From Sphingobacterium paludis (GTDB lineage: Bacteria > Bacteroidota > Bacteroidia > Sphingobacteriales > Sphingobacteriaceae): DNA of 64,000 nucleotides. A program made the position numbers and the translations under genes. Position 1 is the first letter of the stretch. Each line of letters opens with the position of its first letter. The notes under the pieces were generated by a model, which searched no databases, was not told where the DNA came from, and saw nothing but the letters and a program-made list of their open reading frames with translations. This document shows positions 42,480 to 52,584 of this stretch, piece after piece. Where the stretch lies: positions 620,001 to 684,000 of the forward strand of contig NZ_SNZV01000002.1 in the NCBI RefSeq assembly GCF_004364125.1. Direction: 5' to 3'.

Positions 42480-43423
42480 TATTAGACGATTTTCTTGTAA
42501 AAACCGAACACGGTTACTATTGCCGCTATGGCGGATTCTACATCGATGCTATGCTCCCGGTAGCATGTAACTTGATTTCTCATGCGCACGGCGACCATGC
42601 GACCAGTGGCCACCGACTTATGTATGCCACAGCAGCCACTTTCGCGTTTATGCGTAACAAATTTGGCAAGATAAGTGAGGAAAGCTTGCGTGTCGCAACA
42701 TTTGGAAGCCACTTCACCATAGCGGATGTGGCGGTTACGTTCTTACCCGCCGGACACATGCTTGGCTCTGCACAGATCTTAATGGAATACAAAGGTATGC
42801 GTTACCTCTATACCGGCGATTACAAGTTGCAGGACGATGCCACTTGTGAAGCGATCGAGATCGTGCAAGCTGACGTTCTGATTACCGAATCAACCTTTGC
42901 TAACCCGGGCGTCAAACATCCAGATGTTACAGCCGAAATTTTAAAATTAAAAGATAAACCGAGCAACATCATGTTGGGGTGCTACACGTTGGGAAAAGCA
43001 CAGCGTTTAACTGCGTTAATAAATCAATATCTGCCTGAACGCGAGGTGCTGGTTCACCATAAAATGTATCCCATACATAAACTATACGAAAAGCTAGGGC
43101 CCACGCCGATGAAGTACAGTTTGTACAACAGAAAGGCTATGAAAGAAGGACCTGCTAATAAGGTTTATCTTGTTCCACCGTTGACCTTCAACAGTTATTT
43201 TAAGGCTAAAAATGTACTGAAGGCATTTGCTTCCGGCTGGGAAAGGCTGCAGCGGCAAAATGATATCGAACTCTACATTTCCGATCATATCGATTGGGAT
43301 GATTTACTTTATTTTATCGATAAGGTACAGCCCAGCGAAGTCTGGACCATACACGGTGATGGGCGACACCTACACACCCACTTTTCCGGGAAGCTGCAGG
43401 TTCGTGATATTATTAAGCAATAA
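42476..43423 (+). CDS. MBL-fold exonuclease (DNA-ligase-associated type)
   Basis: A 315-residue metallo-beta-lactamase-fold nuclease of the beta-CASP-like YSH1/SNM1 group. The metal site has HAHGDHA near residue 36, GHMLGSAQ and YTGDYK. The C-terminal WTIHGDGRHLHTHF supplies the last histidine. It resembles the putative exonuclease usually found beside an ATP-dependent DNA ligase and a helicase in repair islands; here neither is present, and it is coupled to coaE instead. A role in DNA or RNA processing is likely but its partners are unknown. Confidence 0.85.
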   Translation: MILDDFLVKTEHGYYCRYGGFYIDAMLPVACNLISHAHGDHATSGHRLMYATAATFAFMRNKFGKISEESLRVATFGSHFTIADVAVTFLPAGHMLGSAQILMEYKGMRYLYTGDYKLQDDATCEAIEIVQADVLITESTFANPGVKHPDVTAEILKLKDKPSNIMLGCYTLGKAQRLTALINQYLPEREVLVHHKMYPIHKLYEKLGPTPMKYSLYNRKAMKEGPANKVYLVPPLTFNSYFKAKNVLKAFASGWERLQRQNDIELYISDHIDWDDLLYFIDKVQPSEVWTIHGDGRHLHTHFSGKLQVRDIIKQ

Positions 43424-43447
43424 CTGCTTTCACGGCACTGTTCTTGC

Positions 43448-43477
43448 AAGTTGATCGGTAGAAAATAAGATCAACTT
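43448..43477. promoter_or_regulatory. 9-bp inverted repeat before the small membrane protein gene
   Basis: AAGTTGATC and GATCAACTT are perfect inverted copies with a 12-nt spacer, 14 nt before the 38-residue ORF and 24 nt after the exonuclease stop. It may be a weak terminator or operator. Confidence 0.4.
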
Positions 43478-43491
43478 AAAACTTACGCATT

Positions 43492-43608
43492 ATGAATAGA
43501 TTTTTTAAAGTATTGTTTGCAGGCTGGGGAGCACGAAAGCTGGGCTTTGGGTGTTTCGGGACCATCATCGCGTTTATGATCATCTATTGGCTGCTCGGTT
43601 ATTTATAA
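43492..43608 (+). CDS. Small 38-residue membrane protein
   Basis: A short ORF with start ATG and stop TAA. It begins MNRFFKVLFAGWGARKLG, an amphipathic and basic segment, then has one membrane helix (about 21-38, with GTIIAFMIIYWLLGYL). The GWGARKLGFGCFGTI pattern resembles small Bacteroidetes membrane proteins I have seen as hypothetical. It sits between a 9-bp inverted repeat and a shared terminator. Function unknown. Confidence 0.65.
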   Translation: MNRFFKVLFAGWGARKLGFGCFGTIIAFMIIYWLLGYL

Positions 43609-43696
43609 CAGCCCGCGTCGCCTGAAGATCTCGTATTGCCGATTTTCGCCAGGTTAACGACTTCAACGATCTGCCTGGATAAAAGAAGCTGAAAAG

Positions 43697-43731
43697 AAAA
43701 ACCCGATATAAAGCAATATATCGGGTTTTTT
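43697..43731. terminator. Bidirectional terminator between the small ORF and purH
   Basis: AAAAACCCGATATA-AAGCAA-TATATCGGGTTTTTT is a perfect hairpin with A and T tracts, between convergent genes. Confidence 0.9.
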
Positions 43732-43752
43732 ATTTGTTTTTAAGGCACCAGA

Positions 43753-45279
43753 TTAGTGCTTGAAATGTCTTACACCCGTCACAACCATAGCGACACCTTT
43801 GTCATTTGCCATGTCGGTAGACAATTGATCTTTTATGGATCCACCAGGTTGAAGGACAGCCGCCACACCGGCCTCGCCCGCAATTTCCACACAGTCTGGG
43901 AAAGGGAAAAATGCATCGGAGGCCATAACGCTTCCTTTAATCTCAAAACCGAAGGATTGCGCTTTCTCAATGGCTTGCTTCAAGGCATCAACGCGCGAGG
44001 TCTGCCCAACACCAGAAGCGATTAACGTGCTGTTTTTTGCAAAAACGATCGTGTTCGACTTGGTGTGCTTCACGATTTTATTCGCAAAATGCAGATCTTC
44101 TAACTGCTCGGTGGTTGGCTGCGTAAGGGTTACCGTTGTCATTTCGGATGGCCCTTCTACCGTATTATCCTTATCCTGTAAGATTACCCCATTCAACAAG
44201 GTTTTAAATTGCGCTTTTGGCAGTGTAATAGACTTGCGGCGCAAAATAATTCGATTTTTCTTCGCGGTAAGTACACTTAGCGCCTCTGGCGTATATGATG
44301 GAGCAATCAACACTTCAAAAAATAGGTTGTTTATTTCTTCGGCCGTTTCTTTGTCCACCTCACCGTTGGTAATCAATACCCCACCAAAAGCAGATACGGG
44401 ATCGCAGGCCAATGCGTCAAGCCAAGCTTGCTTAACCGTAGAACGCGAAGCAACGCCACAAGCATTGGTATGCTTAAGGATAGCAAAAGTAGGTGCCGTA
44501 AACTCGTCAATTATAGCAACCGCCGCATCCACATCAACGAGGTTGTTGTAGGATAGTTCCTTGCCATTTAATTTGTCAAACATCGCATCCAAATCGCCAA
44601 AGAATGTTCCTTTTTGATGCGGATTTTCTCCGTATCGTAAACTTTGGGCTTGTTGAACAGATTGTTTGAATACCGGTAGTGGCGCTTCCTCATTGAAATA
44701 GTTGAAGATAGCCGTATCGTAGTGAGACGATGTATTGAAAGCACGTTTTGCAAATTCTTTCCGTTGCTCAAGGCTCGTTTGTCCTTCTTGCTCGGCCAGA
44801 ATAGCTTCCAGTTCCTTGTAGTCGTTTTTTGATGATATAATCACGACATCATTGAAATTCTTTGCTGCAGCGCGGATAAGCGATATACCACCGATATCGA
44901 TCTTTTCTATAATGTCCTGTTGTGCCGCACCCGATGCCACAGTCTCCTCAAAAGGATAAAGATCAACGATAACTAAGTCAATCTCTGGAATGTCGTATTG
45001 CGTAAGTTGTTGTTGATCACTTTCTAAGGGACGACGGGCTAAAATTCCGCCAAATACTTTCGGATGAAGTGTCTTCACCCGTCCACCCAAAATCGAGGGG
45101 TAGCTCGTTAGATCTTCAACCGGCACGACATCAACGCCTTGTTCGCGGATAAAAGCTTCCGTACCGCCTGTCGAGTAGAAAGTGACTCCATATTTGTTTA
45201 ACAGTTGAACGAGGGGGGCTAAGTTGTCTTTGTAATAAACTGACACCAAAGCATTTTTAATCTTAACAGGATGATTCAT
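43753..45279 (-). CDS. purH: Bifunctional AICAR formyltransferase / IMP cyclohydrolase
   Basis: Performs the last two steps of purine synthesis, 508 residues. The N-terminal IMP cyclohydrolase domain has VSVYYKDNLAPL, STGGTEAFI and GGRVKTLHPKVFGGIL. The C-terminal AICAR transformylase domain has LRYGENPHQKG, the catalytic KHTNACGVA and the SDAFFPFPD region. The start at 45279 (MNHPVKIKNAL) is the usual one; the frame extends 15 codons upstream. It is monocistronic. Confidence 0.97.
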   Translation of the reverse strand: MNHPVKIKNALVSVYYKDNLAPLVQLLNKYGVTFYSTGGTEAFIREQGVDVVPVEDLTSYPSILGGRVKTLHPKVFGGILARRPLESDQQQLTQYDIPEIDLVIVDLYPFEETVASGAAQQDIIEKIDIGGISLIRAAAKNFNDVVIISSKNDYKELEAILAEQEGQTSLEQRKEFAKRAFNTSSHYDTAIFNYFNEEAPLPVFKQSVQQAQSLRYGENPHQKGTFFGDLDAMFDKLNGKELSYNNLVDVDAAVAIIDEFTAPTFAILKHTNACGVASRSTVKQAWLDALACDPVSAFGGVLITNGEVDKETAEEINNLFFEVLIAPSYTPEALSVLTAKKNRIILRRKSITLPKAQFKTLLNGVILQDKDNTVEGPSEMTTVTLTQPTTEQLEDLHFANKIVKHTKSNTIVFAKNSTLIASGVGQTSRVDALKQAIEKAQSFGFEIKGSVMASDAFFPFPDCVEIAGEAGVAAVLQPGGSIKDQLSTDMANDKGVAMVVTGVRHFKH

Positions 45280-45298
45280 TGTATGATGTTTGGAGCGG

Positions 45299-45306
45299 CA
45301 AAGATA
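45299..45306 (-). promoter_or_regulatory. -7 box TATCTTTG of purH
   Basis: Perfect TAnnTTTG on the minus strand, 19 nt from the purH ATG. It lies inside the longer reading frame starting at 45324, which supports the downstream start. Confidence 0.55.
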
Positions 45307-45452
45307 CAAATTTTGGACTAACAAACGTCACCTTTGCGCGTATTAAATCGTTTTTTGGAACTTCATGATCGTCCATCTGTAGCTACGCTGCACTATCTTT
45401 AGGTTCAATGGCATAAATTATCATCCTTCTGCTGTACTTTTTGTACATTTAG

Positions 45453-46649
<1,197 letters not shown>

Positions 46650-46653
46650 GAAC

Positions 46654-46682
46654 TAAAAATGGGAGCAGGGCTCCCATTTTTA
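46654..46682. terminator. Bidirectional terminator overlapping the purN stop codon
   Basis: TAAAAATGGGAGC-AGG-GCTCCCATTTTTA is a perfect hairpin. Its last three bases are the purN stop codon on the minus strand, so two convergent genes share it. Confidence 0.88.
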
Positions 46683-47255
46683 ATTATATTTTTTCAATAA
46701 ATTTTCAATCACTTTTGGGAAATACTGGTGTTCCAGTTGCTGCCCTTTAAATTTGATGGTTTCTAAGGTATCGTCCGCGTCAATTTTAAATTTCGCCTGC
46801 TGTATCACCTCGCCCTCGTCAAAATTTTCGTTTACGAAATGTATAGTAATGCCGTGCTCTTCTTCCGCTGCTTCCAGCACTGCTTTATGAACGCGATCAC
46901 CATACATCCCCTTACCGCCAAACTTGGGTAAAAGCGCCGGGTGTATATTGATAATTTTATTTGGGAAGGCCTTTAAAAGATTTTCAGGAATCAGCCATAG
47001 AAAGCCAGCAAGAACGACTAAGTCGATCTCCAATCTTTTCAAGATATCAACCACTTCACTGGATTCATAGAATGTTTTACGATCAAAAACATGCGATGGT
47101 ATTTCAAAGTTATCTGCACGCTGCAATACATAGGCGTCGGGGTTATTACTTAACACCAATGATACCTCCGCCATATTGGAGTACTTGAAATGTTCCATTA
47201 TTTTTTGTGCATTAGAACCCGAGCCTGAAGCAAAGATAGCGATGCGTTTTTTCAC
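46680..47255 (-). CDS. purN: Phosphoribosylglycinamide formyltransferase
   Basis: Third step of purine synthesis (GAR to formyl-GAR), 191 residues with the chosen start. It has IAIFASGSGSNAQK at the N-terminus and NIHPALLPKFGGKG with the catalytic Asn and His. FDEGEVIQQ supplies the catalytic Asp. I place the start at a GTG (47255), because an ATG start at 47321 would add 22 non-family residues and enclose a perfect -7 box. The shorter protein also matches the family length. Confidence 0.92.
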   Translation of the reverse strand: MKKRIAIFASGSGSNAQKIMEHFKYSNMAEVSLVLSNNPDAYVLQRADNFEIPSHVFDRKTFYESSEVVDILKRLEIDLVVLAGFLWLIPENLLKAFPNKIINIHPALLPKFGGKGMYGDRVHKAVLEAAEEEHGITIHFVNENFDEGEVIQQAKFKIDADDTLETIKFKGQQLEHQYFPKVIENLLKKYN

Positions 47256-47294
47256 AATATCGAATTTTTTGTCTTTTAAATATTGATTTGTAAC

Positions 47295-47302
47295 CAAATA
47301 TA
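47295..47302 (-). promoter_or_regulatory. -7 box TATATTTG of purN
   Basis: A perfect TAnnTTTG on the minus strand, 39 nt before the GTG at 47255; it argues that the longer ATG frame from 47321 is not translated. Confidence 0.5.
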
Positions 47303-47372
47303 TGTTATTTTCCCCATACATCGGCCCCCATATTAGGAATTAAGGGCACATCGTTCACTCAAATCGCTAATA

Positions 47373-47855
47373 ATGACAAAAATAAGATTATTGGTAGCCC
47401 TGATTCTTTTAGCGCCCTATTGCTTCGGACAGAAGCAACCTACGCAGCTACCAACCCTAACAACTCTTCGGAACCACTACAACCCGGACGCCACTTTTCA
47501 AAAGATGCTACCCACGAAAGGCAAGCTAGTACTCGTATTTTATGATCCGGGCTGTGGCCATTGCCAAGAGCTGGGTCAGGATATCGCCAAAAATATAACG
47601 AAATTCCAACAAGCTGCCCTCTTTTTTATCTCGATGAATGATAAAGAATATGTAGATGGCTATATTAATATGTATGCCAAAGGATTAAAAAATAGAAAAA
47701 ATGTATCGTTCTGGAAGGAAGAAAGTGTGGAATTCATTGAAAAATTTAGTCCTGAAAATTATCCTGCCACCTATATCTACGACGCCGCTACAAAGAAGCT
47801 CGTGAAGTCTTTCCAAGGTGAAAGCAAGGTGTCGACGATTATTCCTTTCTTGTAA
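47373..47855 (+). CDS. Exported thioredoxin-fold protein
   Basis: A 160-residue protein with a signal peptide (LLAPYCFGQ). The thioredoxin fold starts with GKLVLVFYDPGCGHC, giving redox motif CGHC. The C-terminus carries the cis-Pro segment NYPATYIYD. It is probably a periplasmic disulfide protein of the TlpA/DUF5106 neighbourhood. It is divergent from purN and converges on the serine hydrolase. The gap 47856-48064 has no clear terminator or gene. Confidence 0.85.
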   Translation: MTKIRLLVALILLAPYCFGQKQPTQLPTLTTLRNHYNPDATFQKMLPTKGKLVLVFYDPGCGHCQELGQDIAKNITKFQQAALFFISMNDKEYVDGYINMYAKGLKNRKNVSFWKEESVEFIEKFSPENYPATYIYDAATKKLVKSFQGESKVSTIIPFL

Positions 47856-48064
47856 AAGCATAAGCCGGAGCCTGACCGCTTTTTAGCATTTTACTGAAAA
47901 GCCGCTATAACCCATAAACACAGCACGTTAATAGGCGACTATCTTTATTGAGACGAATAGCCGTTACCCATGTGCCGTGTAAAAGTAGTCTGCAGCGCCC
48001 AAGCCCATTAGAACTGCTTTCACGGACTAAGCGTTCTGTCATGGGAAACATGTGTGCGGACCGA

Positions 48065-49513
48065 CTAATTTTTTTCTGCTTGTTCAAGCAATCGCTCCAT
48101 GATCGCTACACTGATCTCTTCGACGCTTTCAGACTGGTTTGAAAGCACCACCAGCGACGTTTTGGTGTCTGGAGACAGGCCAATGAACGAACTACTTCCG
48201 GCCGTGCCACCGGTGTGTCGGTAATAGATAATTCCGTCAAGCATACTCATGTGCCAAGCAAGACCAATATCCATGTTATTCGGGGTGAAGAACGTAAATT
48301 GCCGCGTCAACGCCATGGCTTTCTGAAGATCGTCGGATGGCATCTTGAACTGTTCCACGGCGAAAAGTGTTAAATCCTTCACATTGGATTTTAGCCCGCC
48401 GGCTCCTATCATGGCCTTCCAATTCCAAACAGGCGTTTCATTGCCCTCCTCGTCATAGACTTTCAGAAAGGCCTGTTTCTTTTTTGGATCAGCCTTCTCC
48501 AGCGTACTTGTCATTTGAAGAGGTGATAATAGCGTTTCTTGTAAGTATTGCATATACGGCTTTTTGGTTATGATGGAAATCAATTCACCCAATAGACCAT
48601 AGCCCAAATTGCTGTATTCATATTCTTCACCCGGATTTTTACCACCCTTGAACTGTTTCAAAAAGGAAAAAAGTGCTTTGCGATCGTATGCGGCATAAGG
48701 ATCGCGCTCGTCAAAATCAGCTACGGTGTTCCAATTATCGGCTAGGCGGGGAAGCGACGACGTGTGGTTTGCTAACTGCTTCAATGTGATACCTTGTATG
48801 GCCGGATTCTGCGCAACGGAGTCCGGAAGAAATTTGCCGATGGGGTCATCGAGCTGTACACTATTTTTGGTCACCAAATCTGCCAAAAGCACCGCGGTGA
48901 ATACTTTGGTGATCGAGCCTATTTCATAGAGGCTGGTTTCGATCGGTAAGGTTTGATTTCCCTGCTCGGTCTCGCCATAAAAAAACGTCTTGTAGCTGTT
49001 TTGATGAAACATAGCAATGGATAGCGATTGCGCATTGCCTTTCTTCACGTAACTGTTCGCTAAAGAATCAATATAAAAATCTAAGGGTGAAACCTTTTCT
49101 ACATTGCTGATGACTTCCGACTTCTCGGTTTTTTTTGCAATCGGTTTTTCTGCGGGAACAAACGCGAGCAGTTCATAATGCAAGCTGCTGTCCAAGGCCA
49201 GCTTAGCATGTAAAGCGTGCTCATCAAACTGTAACAAATACGTGGCCGTATTCTGTTTGAAATCTACCACATCGACCTGTTTTACGGTACCCAGCTGATA
49301 GAGCTTGTTTAAAACAAATGCCATCTGTTCGGCCGGAATCTGCTTTTTAAAATTGTCAGATGCCAGGCTGTAAATAGAGTCTGTCATCTGCGTATTGATA
49401 AAGAATTCAAGTTTGTTAAATACCGCTCGGTTAATGAGTTCGGCTTTACTCTGTCCGAAAACGCCCGTAAACGTGGAAAACAGAAATAATATAAAAAATA
49501 ATTTGCGCCTCAT
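48065..49513 (-). CDS. Beta-lactamase-fold serine hydrolase with DUF3887-like N-terminus
   Basis: A 482-residue exported protein with signal peptide (TFTGVFGQ). Residues 20-120 look like DUF3887, a small NTF2-like domain. The class C beta-lactamase/DD-peptidase fold has SITK (catalytic Ser and Lys), YSN in EYEYSNLGYGLLG and HTGGT near the C-terminus. These enzymes are often D-aminopeptidases, esterases or LACTB-like hydrolases, so antibiotic resistance should not be assumed. Monocistronic. Confidence 0.9.
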   Translation of the reverse strand: MRRKLFFILFLFSTFTGVFGQSKAELINRAVFNKLEFFINTQMTDSIYSLASDNFKKQIPAEQMAFVLNKLYQLGTVKQVDVVDFKQNTATYLLQFDEHALHAKLALDSSLHYELLAFVPAEKPIAKKTEKSEVISNVEKVSPLDFYIDSLANSYVKKGNAQSLSIAMFHQNSYKTFFYGETEQGNQTLPIETSLYEIGSITKVFTAVLLADLVTKNSVQLDDPIGKFLPDSVAQNPAIQGITLKQLANHTSSLPRLADNWNTVADFDERDPYAAYDRKALFSFLKQFKGGKNPGEEYEYSNLGYGLLGELISIITKKPYMQYLQETLLSPLQMTSTLEKADPKKKQAFLKVYDEEGNETPVWNWKAMIGAGGLKSNVKDLTLFAVEQFKMPSDDLQKAMALTRQFTFFTPNNMDIGLAWHMSMLDGIIYYRHTGGTAGSSSFIGLSPDTKTSLVVLSNQSESVEEISVAIMERLLEQAEKN

Positions 49514-49636
49514 GAGCGCAAAATTACGGAAACAAACTTACATAAGTCTTATCATACAGTCATATATTCTGTCCCTCAAGTACAGTATGATCAATAACTT
49601 TCCTTTTTAGAGCTAGAAGTCTTAACCGAAAGACAA

Positions 49637-50380
49637 TTATAGACCTATAACTTGTTTTAGTCGTGCGTAGCCGGATTTACTTATACTAATCTTTTCACCG
49701 GTAAGCAGCGTCGCGATGTAGCTCTCTTTTTCCATAGGCTCAATTTTTGCGAGTTGGTCGACCTTTGCTATAAAAGAGCGGTGTACGCGAACAAATTGCT
49801 TCGGATCAAGTTGCTTTTCAAAAGAGCTCATGGTTTTATTTTTCAAAAATACACCGTCCTTTGTGTTGATCTTGACGTAATCATCGTACGCTTCCAAATA
49901 GGTGACCTGCTGCACGGGAATAATTTTTATTTGCGTGCCATTTTTTACAACGATGCGTTCTAGTGATTCTTCTTCCGTGATGGCGGCCACCTTAGAAGAG
50001 GTTTGCTGCGGCGTTGAACTATTGTTATTATAGGCGTTTCTGAATTTCAGAAGGCCCTGTTCAAAACGATCTTTACTTATGGGTTTCAATAAATAGTCAA
50101 TGGCATTTTTTTCAAATGCCTTGATGGCAAACTCATCAAAGGCTGTCGTGAAAATAACATTCGGCATATCATCTACAATCTCCAGCATTTCAAAGCCCGT
50201 TAACTTCGGCATTTGTATATCCAGAAATACCAAATCGGGCTGATGCTGTTGGATAGCCTTTGCGCCTTCAAAACCATCGCCGCATTCAGCTACAATTTGA
50301 ATATCAGCATGTTGTTTCAAATACTCCATAACTATCATGCGCGCCAATGGCTCATCATCAATAACAATGGTCTTAATCAT
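49637..50380 (-). CDS. LytTR-family response regulator
   Basis: A 247-residue response regulator. The receiver domain has IVIDDEPLAR and phosphoacceptor D54 in VFLDIQMPK. The C-terminal LytTR DNA-binding domain (about 145-247) has VTYLEAYDDYVKI and QFVRVHRSFIA. Its start overlaps the end of the sensor kinase gene by 8 nt, so the two are coupled and form a LytS/LytR-type pair. It is the last gene of a three-gene minus-strand operon. Confidence 0.94.
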   Translation of the reverse strand: MIKTIVIDDEPLARMIVMEYLKQHADIQIVAECGDGFEGAKAIQQHQPDLVFLDIQMPKLTGFEMLEIVDDMPNVIFTTAFDEFAIKAFEKNAIDYLLKPISKDRFEQGLLKFRNAYNNNSSTPQQTSSKVAAITEEESLERIVVKNGTQIKIIPVQQVTYLEAYDDYVKINTKDGVFLKNKTMSSFEKQLDPKQFVRVHRSFIAKVDQLAKIEPMEKESYIATLLTGEKISISKSGYARLKQVIGL

Positions 50381-51410
50381 ATTGTGGAATCTTTAAGGTC
50401 GATGTAAATATATGGTCTTTAATTGATGTCTCCAATAAATCCGTGCGGCTATACAATAGGAATAAACGACGTTTTATACTGGAGAGTCCAAAGCCGGTTC
50501 CTTTTTTTGTTTCAAACTGGTCAGAATCGAATGGGTTCGTGATGGTGATATGGAGCATGTAATTAACCATGCGGATATCCACCGTAATTTGGACGTCGCC
50601 AATAACGTTGTACAAGCCAAATTTGATCGCATTTTCCAGCAAAGGCTGTATGATCATGGATGGCACCTTTGCCCGTCCGGCATCTTCTTCTTGGTGAAAG
50701 GTTGTTGTTAGCCGATGGCCAAAACGCACCTTTTCAATATCTAAATACAGCCGTAAATGTGCAATTTCATCAGCTAACGGGATCAATTGCTTATCATCTT
50801 TGCGCATTGTGCCCCGCAAGAAATCTGATAATTGAAAGGTCATGTTGCGTGCCTCATCTGGCTTAATGCCAATGAGTGCGATGATCGAATTTAAACTGTT
50901 GAAAAGAAAATGCGGCTGCAGTTGCTGTCTTAAATTATACAATTCCGCATCCCGCAGTATGCGCTCAGACTCTTCCTTTCTTTTCTTGTTGTCCTCGTAT
51001 TCCTCCTGTATATTCCAGAAGATATTGATGATAATCACGCATAGTAACAGCAGAAAGTTTATGATAAATCGATAGGGAAGGACTTCGTAAAAATGGGAGA
51101 GTGAGAAATGATCAAAAAATTGATTGAGCAAAAAAATGGATAAGCCCACACTCATCACCGTCAGGATAACACAAATCAGCATAATCTTGGTATACTGATT
51201 TTTACGCGGTAAATAATATTGCAGCGTACTATAGATGAGGTAACAACAGATCGTAATGGATAGTGCGCCGATCATAGGTTCGTAAGGCGTCACAGGCTTC
51301 GGTCTGCAATCCCACCACAACAAAAAGTAGGATACAAAAAAGTATAAAATGCAAATGGTCCACGTCGTCACGTGGATCAAGCGGTTTTTGGATGTCAGCT
51401 TAAATATCAT
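50373..51410 (-). CDS. LytS-type sensor histidine kinase
   Basis: A 345-residue kinase. Four membrane helices (about 10-130) lack a recognisable sensor domain. The His_kinase region has LQPHFLFNSLNSI with the phosphorylated His. The ATPase domain has PLLENAIKFGL and a GTGFGLSSIKRRL G-box. It overlaps the LytTR regulator by 8 nt and follows the LiaF-like gene by 11 nt. The input signal is probably in the membrane or comes from the LiaF-like partner. Confidence 0.93.
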   Translation of the reverse strand: MIFKLTSKNRLIHVTTWTICILYFFVSYFLLWWDCRPKPVTPYEPMIGALSITICCYLIYSTLQYYLPRKNQYTKIMLICVILTVMSVGLSIFLLNQFFDHFSLSHFYEVLPYRFIINFLLLLCVIIINIFWNIQEEYEDNKKRKEESERILRDAELYNLRQQLQPHFLFNSLNSIIALIGIKPDEARNMTFQLSDFLRGTMRKDDKQLIPLADEIAHLRLYLDIEKVRFGHRLTTTFHQEEDAGRAKVPSMIIQPLLENAIKFGLYNVIGDVQITVDIRMVNYMLHITITNPFDSDQFETKKGTGFGLSSIKRRLFLLYSRTDLLETSIKDHIFTSTLKIPQYD

Positions 51411-51421
51411 CTACCGCCTTT

Positions 51422-52312
51422 TTAACTGTTTTTTATGGTGATGTTTCCGAAGATCGAAGTACCTGTAATATACAGGTACTTGTTTTGGTCGGAAATGTTG
51501 GTTAAAATTACCCGGCGATCATCGTTCTCACTTAAAATAGATGACACCGTAGTTGCGATGATCCAGTGCGGTGGCACAATGATCTTCGTGCTTCCAAAAA
51601 GTTGAAATATATCCAAAGCTACAGGCTGCTGTATGTCGGATTGCAAGAGGTTGATTTTTGTACTCCCAAATACATTGGTCATGGTGCCGCCTAAAAAGTT
51701 TTTGGAGAAGATGATCTTTGTCGCGTTTCCGAAGACAGAATCTACCTTGATGTAGTTTTCTCCTTCATACGTATAGCCCTGACCTTGTTTTTGGTCATAC
51801 GCCTGCTTTGGTGCAGCAGACGTCTCTGTACGATCAAAAGGAGATTGAAAGTTGCCGTCTATCTCACGATCGGTTTCCGTAACACGCTTATCCCAGTCAA
51901 ATTCATCTTTCTCTGGCGTAGGCGTCGGCATTGGTGGAATCGGTGGCGGCGTGTGGCTGCGGTTACGCATGATCAAATAAATACCTAAGATAATTGCTCC
52001 TAAAGGGACAATCACACGTCCGAAAGATAGATCCATTAAATCCTTTAATAGAAACAGACTACCGATGGAGATTAAGATAATCGATGATTTTTTCTTGAAT
52101 TGTGAGTTGACCCCGATCACCAGTCCAATGATGATTAAGATCATCTCCCATCCAAATATCCAGCGAGGAAACCAAATGCCCAAACTTAGGTTTTTTAACA
52201 ACAGGGCCAATCCTAAGAAAACGATGACCGCTCCGACTATGTTCGCGCTTTTGTTGTTTCTTGGCGGTATCGGTGGGGGCGTTGTTATTTTATAATCTCT
52301 TTCTCTTTCCAT
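51422..52312 (-). CDS. LiaF-like membrane protein (cell-wall-active antibiotics response)
   Basis: A 296-residue protein that leads the operon. A Pro-rich N-terminus (PPPIPPRN) is followed by two or three pairs of membrane helices (about 24-120). The C-terminal soluble domain of beta-helix type has repeated GN/GS-TK units (VFGNATKI, VFGSTKINL, LFGSTKIIV). This is the LiaF/DUF2154 and DUF5668 layout. In Firmicutes LiaF restrains the kinase LiaS, so a similar inhibitor role toward the LytS-like kinase here is plausible. Confidence 0.85.
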   Translation of the reverse strand: MERERDYKITTPPPIPPRNNKSANIVGAVIVFLGLALLLKNLSLGIWFPRWIFGWEMILIIIGLVIGVNSQFKKKSSIILISIGSLFLLKDLMDLSFGRVIVPLGAIILGIYLIMRNRSHTPPPIPPMPTPTPEKDEFDWDKRVTETDREIDGNFQSPFDRTETSAAPKQAYDQKQGQGYTYEGENYIKVDSVFGNATKIIFSKNFLGGTMTNVFGSTKINLLQSDIQQPVALDIFQLFGSTKIIVPPHWIIATTVSSILSENDDRRVILTNISDQNKYLYITGTSIFGNITIKNS

Positions 52313-52337
52313 TACTATGTGTGTTATTTGTTTGATT

Positions 52338-52345
52338 CAAAAGTA
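52338..52345 (-). promoter_or_regulatory. -7 box TACTTTTG of the LiaF-like/LytS/LytR operon
   Basis: Perfect TAnnTTTG on the minus strand, 25 nt upstream of the LiaF-like start. No TTG lies at the usual distance. Confidence 0.5.
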
Positions 52346-52584
52346 CCGCAATACAGGAGAATCAGTAAGCCAAAATAGGTAATACATTACACTTTTTCGG
52401 TAAAGGCCGGCATTTTTTCGGTGAAAATTCCCCGATACGGTTTAGCGGCTAAAACACCTCAACCATGCTGTTTACAAAAAAAATAGCGAAATCTAATTTT
52501 TTTTTCTAAAAAGTTGGAGCATTGAATTAAATTATTATATATTTATGCTGAAAAAGGATTAAAACTTAAATACTTACAATACTA

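Noticed and set aside
43970..44551. 193-codon plus-strand ORF opposite purH
   Set aside because: Antisense to the AICAR transformylase domain; it has only low-complexity Ser/Val-rich sequence and no start context.
47856..48064. Possible terminator or small gene in the convergent gap
   Set aside because: TATCTTTA at about 47940 resembles a -7 box, but there is no ORF after it, and the AAGC/GCTT pairing near 47860 is too short for a terminator call.
48065..49513. Beta-lactamase resistance gene
   Set aside because: The SITK/YSN/HTG pattern and the DUF3887-like N-terminus fit general serine hydrolases; no class C resistance subfamily feature is visible.
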